Source of the DNA: Flavobacterium tagetis
Lineage (GTDB): Bacteria; Bacteroidota; Bacteroidia; Flavobacteriales; Flavobacteriaceae
Direction: 5' to 3'
Length of the DNA stretch: 64,000 nt
Assembly: GCF_016735615.1 (NCBI RefSeq)
Contig: NZ_JAERSF010000002.1
Location: 310,001 to 374,000, forward strand
Part shown: piece after piece, positions 31,832 through 41,177 of the stretch
Position numbering within the stretch: the stretch's first letter is position 1
Layout: each line of letters starts with the position of its first letter
Position numbers and translations under genes: made by a program
Notes under the pieces: model-generated
Seen by the model: only the letters and a program-made list of their open reading frames with translations
What the model was told of the DNA's origin: nothing
Databases searched by the model: none

Positions 31832-32281
31832 TTATTTTAGTCGCAGCAAGAAATTATCACGGTTTAAACCTGAAGTATGATAATGCCAGTTTACAGTCAC
31901 GACTTCATTAATTATTTTTTTGAGTGTATTGAAATCGCTTGGCTTTTTGATGTAAATATTAGCGCCTTGAATAAAGGTATCTTCGATATCTTCTTCTGAT
32001 GAAGAAGTAGAATAAATGGCAATAATTATATCTTTTAAATGATCCGTTTTTTTGATTTCAATTAAACATTCTTTACCTGTTTTCTTAGGCATGTTTAAAT
32101 CTAGAAACAAAATATCTGGAAGTTTATTGTCTGTGTTCATTAAATGATCCATAAGCTGCATACCGTCATGAACAAAACTTACATTAGTTTGTATTTTTAT
32201 TTCTTCAAAAGCATCCTTAAAGAAAAGACGGTCATCTTCATCGTCATCGGCCAATAAAATGTGTAATGCGTTTTTTTGCAT
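31832..32281 (-). CDS. Single-domain response regulator
   Basis: A 149-residue receiver domain with no output domain. The acidic pocket is ADDDEDD (11-17), the phospho-acceptor is Asp61 in ILFLDLNMP, and the conserved Lys is in IYIKKPSDF (about 113). The build resembles the Rcp1/CheY-like regulators paired with CHASE3 or phytochrome kinases. It lies between the AraC regulator and the histidine kinase in one operon (gaps of 21 and 13 nt). Confidence 0.9.
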   Translation of the reverse strand: MQKNALHILLADDDEDDRLFFKDAFEEIKIQTNVSFVHDGMQLMDHLMNTDNKLPDILFLDLNMPKKTGKECLIEIKKTDHLKDIIIAIYSTSSSEEDIEDTFIQGANIYIKKPSDFNTLKKIINEVVTVNWHYHTSGLNRDNFLLRLK

Positions 32282-32302
32282 TGTAATGTGGTATTTGGGT
32301 TT

Positions 32303-32854
32303 TTATTTTAAATTTTCTCTTCGTTTCTTAATAATTCTCTGAAAAGCAGACGGAGTAATTCCGGTGGTGTTTTTAAACTGCGTACTCAAATGCGCCACAC
32401 TCGAGTAGTTGAGTAAAAAAGCAATTTCGGTAAGACTCATTTCGTTGATAATAATCAGCTGTTTTGCTCTTTCAATTTTCTGTAAAATAATAAAGTTTTC
32501 TATAGAAGAATACGTTACTTCTGAGAAAACATTAGATAAATATCCGTAACTGTGATTTAGCTTTTCTGCCAAAAATACAGAACTTTTATAATTATTGCTA
32601 TCATCCATAAATACAAGCTCGATAATCGCATCTTTTATTTTTTGGACTAATACGCTTTTTTGATTTTCAACTACTTCAAAACCGCATGGAGCCAATTTAG
32701 TTTTTAAATTGTCTAGCGCTTCGGCATCAAGATTGTCTTCAATCTCAATTTCGCCAAATCCCAGAGTTGTAAAATTTACATTGTTTTGTTCCAGATTTTG
32801 TTTTAAATAAAGAGAGCAAATAGTATTAATGTCGAACTTTATAAATAGTTTCAT
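32303..32854 (-). CDS. AraC-family transcriptional regulator with small N-terminal domain
   Basis: A 183-residue protein. The C-terminal half (about 85-180) is an AraC HTH pair: LAEKLNHSYGYLSNVFSEV and MSLTEIAFLLNYSSVAHLST, then FKNTTGITPSAFQ. The N-terminal 65 residues form a small alpha/beta unit (LFIKFDINTICSLYLKQNLE, LDAEALDNLKTKLAPCGFEV) that looks like a ferredoxin-type or ACT-like fold rather than the usual cupin. It is the first gene of the operon with the receiver and the kinase, and may control the neighbouring stress genes. Confidence 0.8.
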   Translation of the reverse strand: MKLFIKFDINTICSLYLKQNLEQNNVNFTTLGFGEIEIEDNLDAEALDNLKTKLAPCGFEVVENQKSVLVQKIKDAIIELVFMDDSNNYKSSVFLAEKLNHSYGYLSNVFSEVTYSSIENFIILQKIERAKQLIIINEMSLTEIAFLLNYSSVAHLSTQFKNTTGITPSAFQRIIKKRRENLK

Positions 32855-32955
32855 TTTATAGAATTTGGTTAAAGATACTTATTTTTTTTGGTGTTTTAGC
32901 TTTTAAATGGTTGAGAATTGCACGAAAATGCGATTTTAAAATAAAATTTTCAAAA

Positions 32956-32990
32956 AAATACCGTCTAATATTTTTTACTAGACGGTATTT
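32956..32990 (-). terminator. Rho-independent terminator after csbD-like gene
   Basis: Stem AAATACCGTCTA (32956-32967) with TAGACGGTATTT (32979-32990); on the minus strand a T-run follows. Confidence 0.8.
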
Positions 32991-33011
32991 CCCTGATTGA
33001 GTTGCAAGGTT

Positions 33012-33197
33012 TTACAATTCTGACAGGATTTGATGAAATTCCTCTTTTGTTTTTCCCAGTTTCTGCTGAAGTTTTCCGTACATTTCGTCTTCTTTTCCTT
33101 CAGCAAACATCAAATCGTCATCTGTTAACTCAGCATATTTTTGCTTTAGTTTTCCTTTCAACTCGTTCCAGTTTCCTTTTATTTCGGTAGTATTCAT
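33012..33197 (-). CDS. CsbD family protein
   Basis: A 61-residue protein that fits CsbD throughout: [24 protein letters not shown] and [21 protein letters not shown]. CsbD proteins are small helical stress proteins under general-stress control; molecular role unknown. It is a single gene between the regulator operon and a Dps-like gene, fitting the stress theme of the cluster. Confidence 0.85.
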   Translation of the reverse strand: MNTTEIKGNWNELKGKLKQKYAELTDDDLMFAEGKEDEMYGKLQQKLGKTKEEFHQILSEL

Positions 33198-33349
33198 GAT
33201 ATCTCTTTTAAGTTTTTATTGTATTGTAAAATTGCAAATTTTATATCAGCGTTATGTTACATTTATTTTCTCGAGTGTTGCATAATTTTCATTTTAATAG
33301 AGAATGAAAATCAATTCATAACTCGCAATTCATAAGTCATAACACAAGA

Positions 33350-33823
33350 TTATGCTTGATATCTCCTTAATATCCAAGCCATTTTTTCGTGTTCCTGCAA
33401 CAATCCTGTTACAAAATCGGCAGAACCAGCATCGTTAGTTTCGTTTTCAAAAATCGGAATGTAACTTCTAAATTCTGTTACCAGCTGTTCGTGATTTTCT
33501 AAAAGTTCAGATAGCATGTTTTTTTGCGAAGCATATTCTTTTGGAGATTCTTTAAGAGTAGAATTATCTATAAACTCTTTCATTGTTCCAATTGTTTTTT
33601 CTCCCAACTGATTAATGCGTTCTGCAACTTCATCAATTTGGGCCTCAAGAATGCGATATTGTTCTTCAAACAATTTGTGCAGTTCCATAAAACTGTTTCC
33701 AGAAATGTTCCAATGAAATTTTCTTGTTTTTACATACAAAGTCATTTCGTTTGATAAAATCGTAGCTAGTATAGAAGCGCTCTTTTTTAAGTTTTTTGGT
33801 GTAATTCCGATATTTGGGCTCAT
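33350..33823 (-). CDS. dps: Dps-like ferritin-family DNA-protection protein
   Basis: A 157-residue ferritin-like protein. The Dps signature near the N-terminus (TRKFHWNISGNSFMELHKLFEEQY) holds the ferroxidase His and the following Asp/Glu set (FEEQYRILEAQIDEVAERI). The C-terminal helix ends HEKMAWILRRY. Dps oxidises ferrous iron with peroxide and shields DNA. It lies near CsbD and 2.7 kb from catalase, in line with oxidative stress defence. Confidence 0.88.
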   Translation of the reverse strand: MSPNIGITPKNLKKSASILATILSNEMTLYVKTRKFHWNISGNSFMELHKLFEEQYRILEAQIDEVAERINQLGEKTIGTMKEFIDNSTLKESPKEYASQKNMLSELLENHEQLVTEFRSYIPIFENETNDAGSADFVTGLLQEHEKMAWILRRYQA

Positions 33824-33948
33824 AATTGTCTTTTTAATGGTTTATTTCAAAATTACTTTTGATTCTAATTTTTCTCTTACACAATTTTTGATAGATGTTA
33901 TAGAATTCAATGTTAGTGAGATAATTTAGAATATAGTATGATTAATGT

Positions 33949-34001
33949 CACCTTGAGCGGAGTTGAAGGGCGCACAGAGACTTCGACTTCGCTCAGCCTG
34001 A
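33949..34001. repeat. Imperfect inverted repeat
   Basis: gtcaccttgagcggagttga (33949 on) and ttcgacttcgctcagcctga (to about 34001) pair imperfectly. A variant (actgagcgaagtcgaag) is at about 38159. Dispersed flavobacterial repeat. Confidence 0.5.
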
Positions 34002-34108
34002 CAACACCAACTGACAACCATCAAGAGGCAACCATTAACAATTAACCATCAGCCGTTAACTCATTCACAATTATAATTTGTAATTTTGCCGCACAAGCAA
34101 AAAAGAAT

Positions 34109-34930
34109 ATGACAACACAACAACTACACGAACAAATTCTTCAAAAAAAATCATTTTTATGCGTTGGTTTAGATCCAGATCTAACTAAAATTCCGCAGCA
34201 TTTATTAGAAACTGAAGATCCTATTTTTGAATTTAATAAAGCGATTATTGATGCCACTCATGATTTGACTGTTGGATACAAACCAAACACAGCTTTTTTT
34301 GAGGCGTACGGAATAAAAGGATGGATGTCTCTGCAAAAAACGATTAATTATATCAACGAAAATTATCCTGATATTTTTACAATTGCAGATGCAAAAAGAG
34401 GCGATATTGGAAATACTTCAAGTATGTATGCCAAAGCTTTTTTTGAAGACCTGAATTTTGATAGTGTAACGGTTGCTCCTTATATGGGAAAAGATTCTGT
34501 AGAGCCTTTCTTAGCTTTCGAAAACAAACATACAATTATGTTGGCTCTAACTTCAAATGAAGGAGCTTTTGATTTTCAGACTTTAAATACAAATGGAAAG
34601 GAATTGTACAAACAAGTTCTAGAAACTTCTAAAACTTGGAAAAACAGCGAAAACTTAATGTACGTTGTTGGTGCAACAAAAGCAGAATATTTTACTGAAA
34701 TCAGAAAAATTGTTCCAGATAGTTTCTTATTAGTTCCAGGAATTGGCGCTCAAGGCGGAAGCTTATCTGAGGTTTGCAAATACGGAATGAATGATAAAGT
34801 GGGGCTTTTGGTAAATTCTGCTAGAGCGATTATTTATGCTTCAAAAGGAACCGATTTCGCTGAAAAGGCTAGAGAAGAGGCATTATCAGTTCAAAAAGAA
34901 ATGGCAACTATTATTGACCGCAGATTTTAA
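34109..34930 (+). CDS. pyrF: Orotidine-5'-phosphate decarboxylase
   Basis: It decarboxylates OMP to UMP, the last step of de novo pyrimidine synthesis. At 273 residues it is the longer, type 2 form. The N-terminal [14 protein letters not shown] and the catalytic motif [12 protein letters not shown] (92-103; DxKxxD) are clear, and the phosphate-binding end reads [22 protein letters not shown] promoter element is about 20 nt upstream of the ATG. Confidence 0.95.
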   Translation: MTTQQLHEQILQKKSFLCVGLDPDLTKIPQHLLETEDPIFEFNKAIIDATHDLTVGYKPNTAFFEAYGIKGWMSLQKTINYINENYPDIFTIADAKRGDIGNTSSMYAKAFFEDLNFDSVTVAPYMGKDSVEPFLAFENKHTIMLALTSNEGAFDFQTLNTNGKELYKQVLETSKTWKNSENLMYVVGATKAEYFTEIRKIVPDSFLLVPGIGAQGGSLSEVCKYGMNDKVGLLVNSARAIIYASKGTDFAEKAREEALSVQKEMATIIDRRF

Positions 34931-34947
34931 TTAAAAAGAAAAACAGA

Positions 34948-35019
34948 TTTAACCGCAAAGTTCGCAAAGGAAATAATTTTGTGTTCTTAGCGTAAATCTT
35001 TGCGAACTTTGCGGTTAAA
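34948..35019. repeat. Inverted repeat with 22-bp perfect arms
   Basis: Arms 34948-34969 and 34998-35019 (core ACCGCAAAGTTCGCAAAG) pair perfectly around a 28-nt loop. Variants occur at 57001-57120 and 57961-58096. Lies between pyrF and the next gene, 17 nt before its start, so it may end the pyrF message. Confidence 0.8.
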
Positions 35020-35036
35020 AAATACAATATAAGTAA

Positions 35037-35837
35037 ATGAAACAATTAATCGACCAGCTTGGCAAAGTTCATACTTTCGAAACAGCTCCAAAACGAATTA
35101 TTTCGCTTGTTCCTTCACAAACCGAATTGTTGTATGATTTAGGTTTAGAAGAAAAAATTATCGGAATAACGAAGTTTTGTGTTCATCCGTTTCATTTTAA
35201 ATCCACTAAAAAGACTGTTGGCGGAACGAAGAAAATTCACTTCGAAAAAATAAAGCTTTTAGAACCGGATATTATAATCTGCAACAAAGAAGAAAATACG
35301 CTTGAGATTGTAGAACAGTTAAGTGCAATTTGTCCAGTTTGGGTTACCAATATTGTTTCTATCGAGGATAATTTCCAAATGATTTCAGATTTCGGACAAT
35401 TATTCAATTGCAGAACCGAAGCACAGAAATGGAACGACAAATTGGCTTTCGCTTTAAGCGATTTTAAAAATTATATAAAAGATATAAAGGAAAAGAAAGC
35501 GGCTTATTTTATTTGGAAAAATCCATATATGGTGGCTGGAAAAGATACTTATATTAATGAGCTCTTAAAACTCAATCATTTTAAAAATATTTACGAAGAT
35601 AAAGGACGTTATCCTGAAATCGAATTAAAAAAAATGCGTTTAGAAGGCGATCCTGATCTAGTTTTCCTTTCATCAGAACCGTATCCTTTCAAAGAAGAAG
35701 ATGCTTTCGAAATCGGAAGGTTTACGCATCACGCCAAAACTATTTTTGTTGACGGCGAAATGTTCTCTTGGCACGGCAGCAGATTGCTAAAGGCATTTTC
35801 GTATTTTAAATTACTACACGAAAGACTTAAAAACTAA
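35037..35837 (+). CDS. BtuF-like substrate-binding protein without signal peptide
   Basis: A 266-residue protein of the helical-backbone metal-receptor fold (periplasmic_binding_2). RIISLVPSQTELLYDLGLEEKIIG, VGGTKKIHFEKIKLLEPDII and GRYPEIELKKMR are typical of BtuF/vitamin B12 or siderophore binders. No signal peptide or lipobox is visible, so it may be cytoplasmic, as in some Bacteroidetes homologues of unknown role. No ABC transporter genes lie nearby. It directly follows a repeat at 34948 and ends at a 30-bp inverted repeat. Confidence 0.75.
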   Translation: MKQLIDQLGKVHTFETAPKRIISLVPSQTELLYDLGLEEKIIGITKFCVHPFHFKSTKKTVGGTKKIHFEKIKLLEPDIIICNKEENTLEIVEQLSAICPVWVTNIVSIEDNFQMISDFGQLFNCRTEAQKWNDKLAFALSDFKNYIKDIKEKKAAYFIWKNPYMVAGKDTYINELLKLNHFKNIYEDKGRYPEIELKKMRLEGDPDLVFLSSEPYPFKEEDAFEIGRFTHHAKTIFVDGEMFSWHGSRLLKAFSYFKLLHERLKN

Positions 35838-35914
35838 AATTCCAATAAAAAAATTCCAAATTCCAAATTTCCAGTTTCGTAAAATTGGAATTTGGAATTT
35901 TTTTATTGGAATTT
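35837..35914. repeat. Perfect 30-bp inverted repeat
   Basis: Arms 35837-35866 and 35885-35914 (rich in ATTCCAAATTCC) pair along 30 bp around an 18-nt loop. It starts at the stop of the BtuF-like gene, so it may act as its terminator. A partial copy lies at 36105-36225. Confidence 0.8.
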
Positions 35915-36399
35915 AATGCAAAAAATAATGCCGACATCTCGAAGACGCCGGCATTATTTAACTAACCAAAACCAAAATAATAAATAACCAGTTTATTACA
36001 GTACAAATATCCGACATATATCAAACTTATGCTGTTAAGGTCTTGTTATTACTTTGTTGGATATAAGTTAATGTTGAAATATTTAAAAAAATCCAATTTT
36101 TTTTAATCCCAAATTCCAAATTTCCAGTTTCGTAAAATTGGAATTTGTTTTTTTAACTTGGGTTTTAATCTAAAAGTGAAGTTTTACGAGAATTGGAATT
36201 TGGAATTTTTTTATTGGAATTTAAAAAATCCTGTTGGGATTTAATACAAAAAAGAATGCCGGCATCTCGAAGAAGCCGGCATCATTTAACTAACCAAAAC
36301 CAAAATAATAAATAACCAGTTTATTACATTACAAATGTCCGACATATATCAATTTTATGCTGTTAAGGTTTTGTTATTACTTTGTTGGTCATAAGTTAA
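35914..36399. repeat. Intergenic direct duplication with hairpins
   Basis: A segment of about 160 nt occurs twice, at about 35914-36070 and 36240-36399. Each copy has an ATGCCG[AG]C/GCCGGCAT hairpin (35928-35954; 36256-36282), then cattatttaactaaccaaaacc and a long conserved A/T stretch ending ttattactttgttgg. No gene is visible in about 700 nt. The hairpin with a T-run reads as a terminator on the minus strand, so short minus-strand RNAs are possible. Confidence 0.65.
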
Positions 36400-36506
36400 G
36401 ATTTGGAAAATGGCCGTTTTGAGCTTTCTGTAACGTAAAATAATTTTTGATTATTAAAATATAATAACAATCAATTTTAGTTATGAATATGCTAAAGATA
36501 AGTTTG

Positions 36507-36514
36507 TATATTTG
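36507..36514 (+). promoter_or_regulatory. katA -7 promoter element
   Basis: TATATTTG fits TAnnTTTG. Transcription would begin about 36520, on top of the first ATG (36520), which argues for the second ATG at 36538 as start of translation. Confidence 0.5.
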
Positions 36515-36537
36515 ATAAAATGTTAAAAATCAGCAAA

Positions 36538-38031
36538 ATGGAATCAAACAAAAAATTAACAACTGCAACCGGAACTCCCGTTCCAGACAATCAAAACATT
36601 CAAACAGCTGGCCCTCGCGGACCTGTTTTATTACAAGATTTTTGGTTTTTAGAAAAGATGGCACATTTTGACCGAGAAGTGATTCCGGAAAGAAGAATGC
36701 ACGCCAAAGGATCTGGAGCCTACGGAACTTTTACTGTTACACACGACATTACCAAATACACAAAAGCAGACATATTTTCTGAAATTGGTAAAAAAACAGA
36801 AATGTTTGTTCGTTTTTCGACTGTTGCAGGAGAAAGAGGTGCTGCTGACGCCGAAAGAGACATACGTGGTTTTGCCATGAAATTTTATACAAACGAAGGA
36901 AATTGGGACTTGGTAGGAAATAATACTCCAGTTTTCTTTTTCCGTGATCCAATGAAATTTCCTGACTTGAACCACGCTGTAAAACGCGATCCAAAAACCA
37001 ATTTAAGAAGTGCTGATAATAATTGGGATTTTTGGACTTTATTGCCAGAAGCTCTTCATCAAGTTACAATTGTAATGAGTGATCGAGGAATTCCGAGATC
37101 GTATAGAGAAATGCATGGTTTTGGAAGCCACACTTTTAGTTTTATTAATGTTCAAAACGAAAGACATTGGGTAAAATTTCACTTAGTTTCTCAACAAGGA
37201 ATTGAAAACCTTTCTGATGAAGAAGCGGCTAAATTGGTGGGCGGAGATAGAGAAAGCCATCAAAGAGATTTATTTAATGCAATTGAAGAAGGAAACTTCC
37301 CGAAATGGAAAATGTTCGTTCAGATTATGTCAGAAGAGCAGGCGAGAACCTATCGTTTTCATCCATTCGATTTAACGAAAGTTTGGTTAAAAGGAGATTT
37401 TCCGCTAATTCCAGTTGGAGAATTCGAATTAAACAAAAACCCAGAAAATTATTTTGCAGAAGTAGAGCAGGCGGCATTTAACCCAGCTCACGTAGTTCCG
37501 GGAATTGGTTTTTCTCCGGATAAAATGCTTCAGGGGCGTTTGTTTTCTTATGGAGATGCTCACCGTTACCGATTGGGAGTAAACAATTACCAGATTCCAG
37601 TAAATGCTTCTAGATGTCCGTATAATAGTTTCCACAGAGATGGAGCAATGCGTGTAGATGGAAATTATGGGGGAAGAAAGCACTATGAGCCAAACAGTTT
37701 TGGCGAATGGCAAGATCAGCCAGAAGTAAAAGAACCGCCATTGGCAATTTACGGCGATGCTTATGCACATAATTTTAGAGAAGACGATTCAGATTATTTC
37801 ACTCAACCTGGACTTTTGTTCAATTTGCTGACAGAAGAGAAAAAGCAGCTTTTATTTAAAAATACTGCGGGACAAGTAGGAGGAGCGCAGAAATTTATTC
37901 AAGTTCGTCATATCAGAAACTGCTACCAAGCCGATCCAGCTTATGGCGCAGGTGTAGCAAACGCGCTAGGAATGACAATGGACGAAGTAAATGCTTTTGA
38001 TGACCCAAGATTGGCAATTAAAGCGAGATAA
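36538..38031 (+). CDS. katA: Catalase, small-subunit heme type
   Basis: A monofunctional clade 3 catalase that turns hydrogen peroxide into water and oxygen. From the ATG at 36538 it has 497 residues. The active-site His is in [14 protein letters not shown] (about 55), the distal Asn in [12 protein letters not shown] (about 128), and the heme-ligating Tyr in [14 protein letters not shown] (about 338). The core [20 protein letters not shown] is intact. I chose the second ATG because the promoter lies too close to the first. With Dps and CsbD this gives the window a peroxide-stress theme. An inverted-repeat terminator follows at 38101. Confidence 0.95.
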   Translation: MESNKKLTTATGTPVPDNQNIQTAGPRGPVLLQDFWFLEKMAHFDREVIPERRMHAKGSGAYGTFTVTHDITKYTKADIFSEIGKKTEMFVRFSTVAGERGAADAERDIRGFAMKFYTNEGNWDLVGNNTPVFFFRDPMKFPDLNHAVKRDPKTNLRSADNNWDFWTLLPEALHQVTIVMSDRGIPRSYREMHGFGSHTFSFINVQNERHWVKFHLVSQQGIENLSDEEAAKLVGGDRESHQRDLFNAIEEGNFPKWKMFVQIMSEEQARTYRFHPFDLTKVWLKGDFPLIPVGEFELNKNPENYFAEVEQAAFNPAHVVPGIGFSPDKMLQGRLFSYGDAHRYRLGVNNYQIPVNASRCPYNSFHRDGAMRVDGNYGGRKHYEPNSFGEWQDQPEVKEPPLAIYGDAYAHNFREDDSDYFTQPGLLFNLLTEEKKQLLFKNTAGQVGGAQKFIQVRHIRNCYQADPAYGAGVANALGMTMDEVNAFDDPRLAIKAR

Positions 38032-38100
38032 GTTTTTTTTAGGTTCAGAGTGGCAAAGGTTCAAAGAGACAAAGGCTTTCTGAACTAGATTTATAAAATT

Positions 38101-38133
38101 AAACCCGACAGGTTTTTAAAACCTGTCGGGTTT
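38101..38133 (+). terminator. Strong hairpin after katA
   Basis: Perfect 15-bp stem AAACCCGACAGGTTT (38101-38115) with its complement (38119-38133). It is followed by tattattt. GC-rich for its surroundings. Confidence 0.75.
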
Positions 38134-38212
38134 ATTATTTTGAGATAATTGCTGTCAAACTGAGCGAAGTCGAAGTTTTTTAGGTAAAGAAAAGCCTCTG
38201 TACCTTTGAACC

Positions 38213-39067
38213 TTAAGAAAAAACCACCGTCTTATTGCTATAAACCATTGTTTTTCTTTCAGCGTGCAGTTTAATTGCCCTTGCTAAAACGATGCGTTCC
38301 AAGTCACGGCCTTTCATGATAAAATCTTCTACAGAGTGAATATGAGAAACTCTTGCGATATCTTGCTCGATGATCGGACCTTCGTCTAATTCTTCTGTTA
38401 CGTAATGGCTAGTAGCTCCGATAATTTTTACACCACGTTTAAAAGCCGAATGATAAGGTTTTGCTCCAGGGAAAGCAGGTAAAAACGAATGGTGAATATT
38501 GATGATTTTATTTTCGTATAACGAAATTAATTTTGGAGTGACAATCTGCATGTAGCGCGCCAAAACAATAAAATTGATCTGGTATCTTTTCAAAAGCTCA
38601 ATTTGTCTTGCTTCGCCTTCTTCTTTGTTGTCTTTTGTAAAAGGAACATAGTGAAACGGAATATCAAAACGTTCCGCAATCGAGCGCAAATCATTATGAT
38701 TGCTTATAATCATCGGGATTTCAACACCTAATTCATCTGCACTATAACGCCCTAAAATATCAAATAAACAGTGATCATATTTAGAAACAAACAAAGCCAT
38801 TCTAGGTTTTTGCTCCTGATTGTACAAATCCCAAGACATATTGAAGTCGGCAGCAATTGTTTTGCTGAACTCTTCTTTTATGTTTTCAATATTACTGCCC
38901 TGATTGGTAAATTCACATTCTAAACGCATAAAAAATACATTCTGCTCCACATCAACATGCTGGTCGATGTACGTAATGTTTCCTTCTACCTTAGCAATAA
39001 AAGTAGTCACTGCAGCTATAATTCCCTTTTGATCTTTACAGTGAATGAGTATGGTAATTTTTTGCAT
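38213..39067 (-). CDS. purU: Formyltetrahydrofolate deformylase
   Basis: PurU hydrolyses 10-formyl-THF to formate and THF, balancing one-carbon pools and giving formate for purine synthesis. From the ATG at 39067 (MQKITILIHCKDQKG) it has 284 residues: an ACT domain (1-85) and a formyltransferase-like domain with NIHHSFLPAFPGAKPYHSAFKRGVKIIGATSHYV, holding the catalytic His pair and the later LDEGPIIEQD. I prefer this start because the upstream 10 residues do not fit the ACT domain. It is a single gene. Confidence 0.93.
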   Translation of the reverse strand: MQKITILIHCKDQKGIIAAVTTFIAKVEGNITYIDQHVDVEQNVFFMRLECEFTNQGSNIENIKEEFSKTIAADFNMSWDLYNQEQKPRMALFVSKYDHCLFDILGRYSADELGVEIPMIISNHNDLRSIAERFDIPFHYVPFTKDNKEEGEARQIELLKRYQINFIVLARYMQIVTPKLISLYENKIINIHHSFLPAFPGAKPYHSAFKRGVKIIGATSHYVTEELDEGPIIEQDIARVSHIHSVEDFIMKGRDLERIVLARAIKLHAERKTMVYSNKTVVFS

Positions 39068-39089
39068 TTCGGTCTTTTGGTTTTTGGTT

Positions 39090-39172
39090 AGTTGCAAAGT
39101 TACAAAGGTTCAAAGTTGCAAAGGCAGCTTTGTCCCTTTGTAACTCTGTCTCTTTGAACCTTACAAGAAAAA
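39090..39172. repeat. Inverted intergenic repeat
   Basis: gcaaagttacaaaggttcaa pairs imperfectly with ctttgtaactctgtctcttt in the 80 nt between purU and the next gene. Same family as repeats near 26826, 27115, 38040 and 38200. Confidence 0.5.
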
Positions 39173-39892
39173 CTATTTTCCATCCTGCATTGCAAACACC
39201 TTTTGCAATAAAGGCGTTGTTCTTGCAGAGATATTGTTTCTGATATCTTTTTCTTCAACAGCAATCATTTTAAAAACACCAGACAAAGCTTGATTTGTTG
39301 TATAATCAGTCAAATCTGGATTTACTTTTTTTACTAATGGAATAGTGTTGTATTTTGTTATAATCTTTGTCCAAACAGCATCTGCGCCCACTTTTTCGAA
39401 AGAACTTTTAATTACTGGGTTAAATTTGGCGTATAAAGAAGTTGTCGTGCTGCCTTGCAAATAATTTGTTGCAGCATTGTCACTTCCTAAAAGAATATTT
39501 TTTGCATCTGTAAAAGTCATGTTTTTTACTGCTGTAACAAAAATCGGAGTTGCTTCTTTTACGGCATCTTCTGCAGCGCGGTTCAGCATTTTGATTCCTT
39601 CATCTGCAAGAGAGCTTAAACCTACTTTACGAAGAGTTGCATCTACTTTTTGCAATTCTTCTGGCATTAAAATTTTTACAGCTTCATTTTTATAAAAACC
39701 ATCTACAGCGGTTAATTTACTCACTTGTTGTGTAATTCCTTTATTTAAAGCTTCTTTTAATCCAGAAGCAATGTCAACAGTTCCTGTAGTTGGAATCTGA
39801 GATGCGATTTGAGGCAATTGATTTAAAGTCTGTTGTACCTGTGCGCAAGAAGTAAGCGAAAATGTAACGGCTAATAGTAAAATCTTTTTCAT
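39173..39892 (-). CDS. DUF4197 lipoprotein
   Basis: A 239-residue lipoprotein (lipobox SLTSC, Cys about 16). The mature part matches DUF4197 throughout: SGLKEALNKGITQQVSKL, FYKNEAVKILMPEELQKVD, GSDNAATNYLQGSTTTSLY and the C-terminal ALSGVFKMIAVEEKDIRNN. DUF4197 proteins are helical periplasmic proteins of unknown function, common in Bacteroidetes and Proteobacteria. Confidence 0.88.
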   Translation of the reverse strand: MKKILLLAVTFSLTSCAQVQQTLNQLPQIASQIPTTGTVDIASGLKEALNKGITQQVSKLTAVDGFYKNEAVKILMPEELQKVDATLRKVGLSSLADEGIKMLNRAAEDAVKEATPIFVTAVKNMTFTDAKNILLGSDNAATNYLQGSTTTSLYAKFNPVIKSSFEKVGADAVWTKIITKYNTIPLVKKVNPDLTDYTTNQALSGVFKMIAVEEKDIRNNISARTTPLLQKVFAMQDGK

Positions 39893-40026
39893 TATGGGGT
39901 TTTATTTAAGTTTCAAAAATACTACTTATTCAAAAACAACGCCACAATTTTATTTTAAGCAAACTAACATTTTGTTGTAAACTTAACATATAAGAACTTA
40001 GAGTCTCATTTTTTTAGCTCCTCAAT

Positions 40027-40590
40027 TTATGGCCAAGCCATTCGAATATTATCCTGCCAATAGGTTTTACTCGAAATATAAACAGGTTTTAATAATATTA
40101 TAGGTTTATTATGAGCATCAAAATATTGAACGCGAATGATTTTTTCTTTAGCATCATCTTTCATATCAATGTTACCTTCGGCATTATCAATCAATTTCTT
40201 TTTTTGGAGATATAAAGAAGGTTTTTCAATAATATATTCTGTAACAGCTTCTCCATTTAGTTTTAAGTTGCATCCAATTAAATTTCCGTTGCTGTCAAGT
40301 GATTCAATTCTTTTTAAATAATTTTTTTCGTAATAATATATTTCAAAAGCAATCCTACAAGATCCTAGTTGAAGTTTATTATTTTGCAATCTAAAACGCA
40401 GTATCTGGTTTTTAGCATTTGTAAATTCAATAGAGCCATTTCCCTGTGCATTAATATCATTTCGTAATATTTTTGCAGGTTTTGAGAACTGTTTAATTTG
40501 ATTGGCGTAAACTTGATATTTTTCGGCAGATTGTGAAAAAGATGAGAGGCACAGGAAAAGCCCTGTGAATAGACTAAAAAAAGATTTCAT
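40027..40590 (-). CDS. Hypothetical secreted protein, 187 aa
   Basis: A signal peptide (about 1-20, SSFSQS) precedes a beta-rich domain with the short repeat-like phrases NLIGCNLKLNGEAVTEYII and EKIIRVQYFDAHNKPIIL. It has an unusual number of aromatic and Lys residues. It lies 28 nt downstream of the Coa1-like gene and is probably co-transcribed. No family recognised. Confidence 0.5.
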   Translation of the reverse strand: MKSFFSLFTGLFLCLSSFSQSAEKYQVYANQIKQFSKPAKILRNDINAQGNGSIEFTNAKNQILRFRLQNNKLQLGSCRIAFEIYYYEKNYLKRIESLDSNGNLIGCNLKLNGEAVTEYIIEKPSLYLQKKKLIDNAEGNIDMKDDAKEKIIRVQYFDAHNKPIILLKPVYISSKTYWQDNIRMAWP

Positions 40591-40618
40591 TTTATGATTT
40601 TGGTTTGATTAATAGATT

Positions 40619-41041
40619 TTATTTCTGCAATAAATCTATTTTCTCATTTGTATTTTCAATATAAACAGACATTTCAGAGTATTTCCATGTTCCTCTTTTT
40701 TCGCCCACAACAAACAAAGTTCCTTTGCCTTTAGGACCTTTTAGCGGCACTTGTACATCGCAAGCTCGTACGTTATTGTGCGAAGTAACAACTCCAGAAA
40801 CCATTCCGTCTGTTTCGACAGGAGAACCGAGTTTTTCCACTACGAGTTTATTATTCTCTACAGCTAACATAGATTCTTTATAGGCTTCAGAATCTTTAAG
40901 AACCGAAGTTACTTCATAGAAAATTCCGCCAATAAATAAAGCCGCTAATATGATAAGAGTTAGGCATCCGCTGGGAATAAGCCATTTCCAGTTTCGGTTA
41001 AGCCAGCTTTTTTGTTGTATTAACTCGTTTGAATCTTCCAT
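40619..41041 (-). CDS. Coa1-like membrane protein
   Basis: A 140-residue protein with one membrane helix (about 22-44, LIPSGCLTLIILAALFIGGI) and a beta-rich outer domain (AYKESMLAVENNKLVVEKLG, VQVPLKGPKGKGTLFVVGEK). The layout and the VPLKGPKG-GTL pattern match the cytochrome c oxidase assembly factor Coa1 family, found in many bacteria without a known oxidase link. Its partner gene downstream is a secreted protein. Confidence 0.7.
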   Translation of the reverse strand: MEDSNELIQQKSWLNRNWKWLIPSGCLTLIILAALFIGGIFYEVTSVLKDSEAYKESMLAVENNKLVVEKLGSPVETDGMVSGVVTSHNNVRACDVQVPLKGPKGKGTLFVVGEKRGTWKYSEMSVYIENTNEKIDLLQK

Positions 41042-41118
41042 AGATTGTTTTTTAGGTTAAAAAGATAAAGCTAAAATAAGAAATAAATTTTGTTGATTTT
41101 CAGTGTTTTATATTAAAT

Positions 41119-41156
41119 AAAAAATCACCTTATAAAATTCAATAAGGTGATTTTTT
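41119..41156. terminator. Bidirectional terminator
   Basis: Stem AAAAAATCACCTTAT (41119-41133) with ATAAGGTGATTTTTT (41142-41156). It lies after the SGNH-like gene stop. A related hairpin occurs at 42144-42177. Confidence 0.8.
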
Positions 41157-41177
41157 AGTTTTGAAATTATTTGAGTT

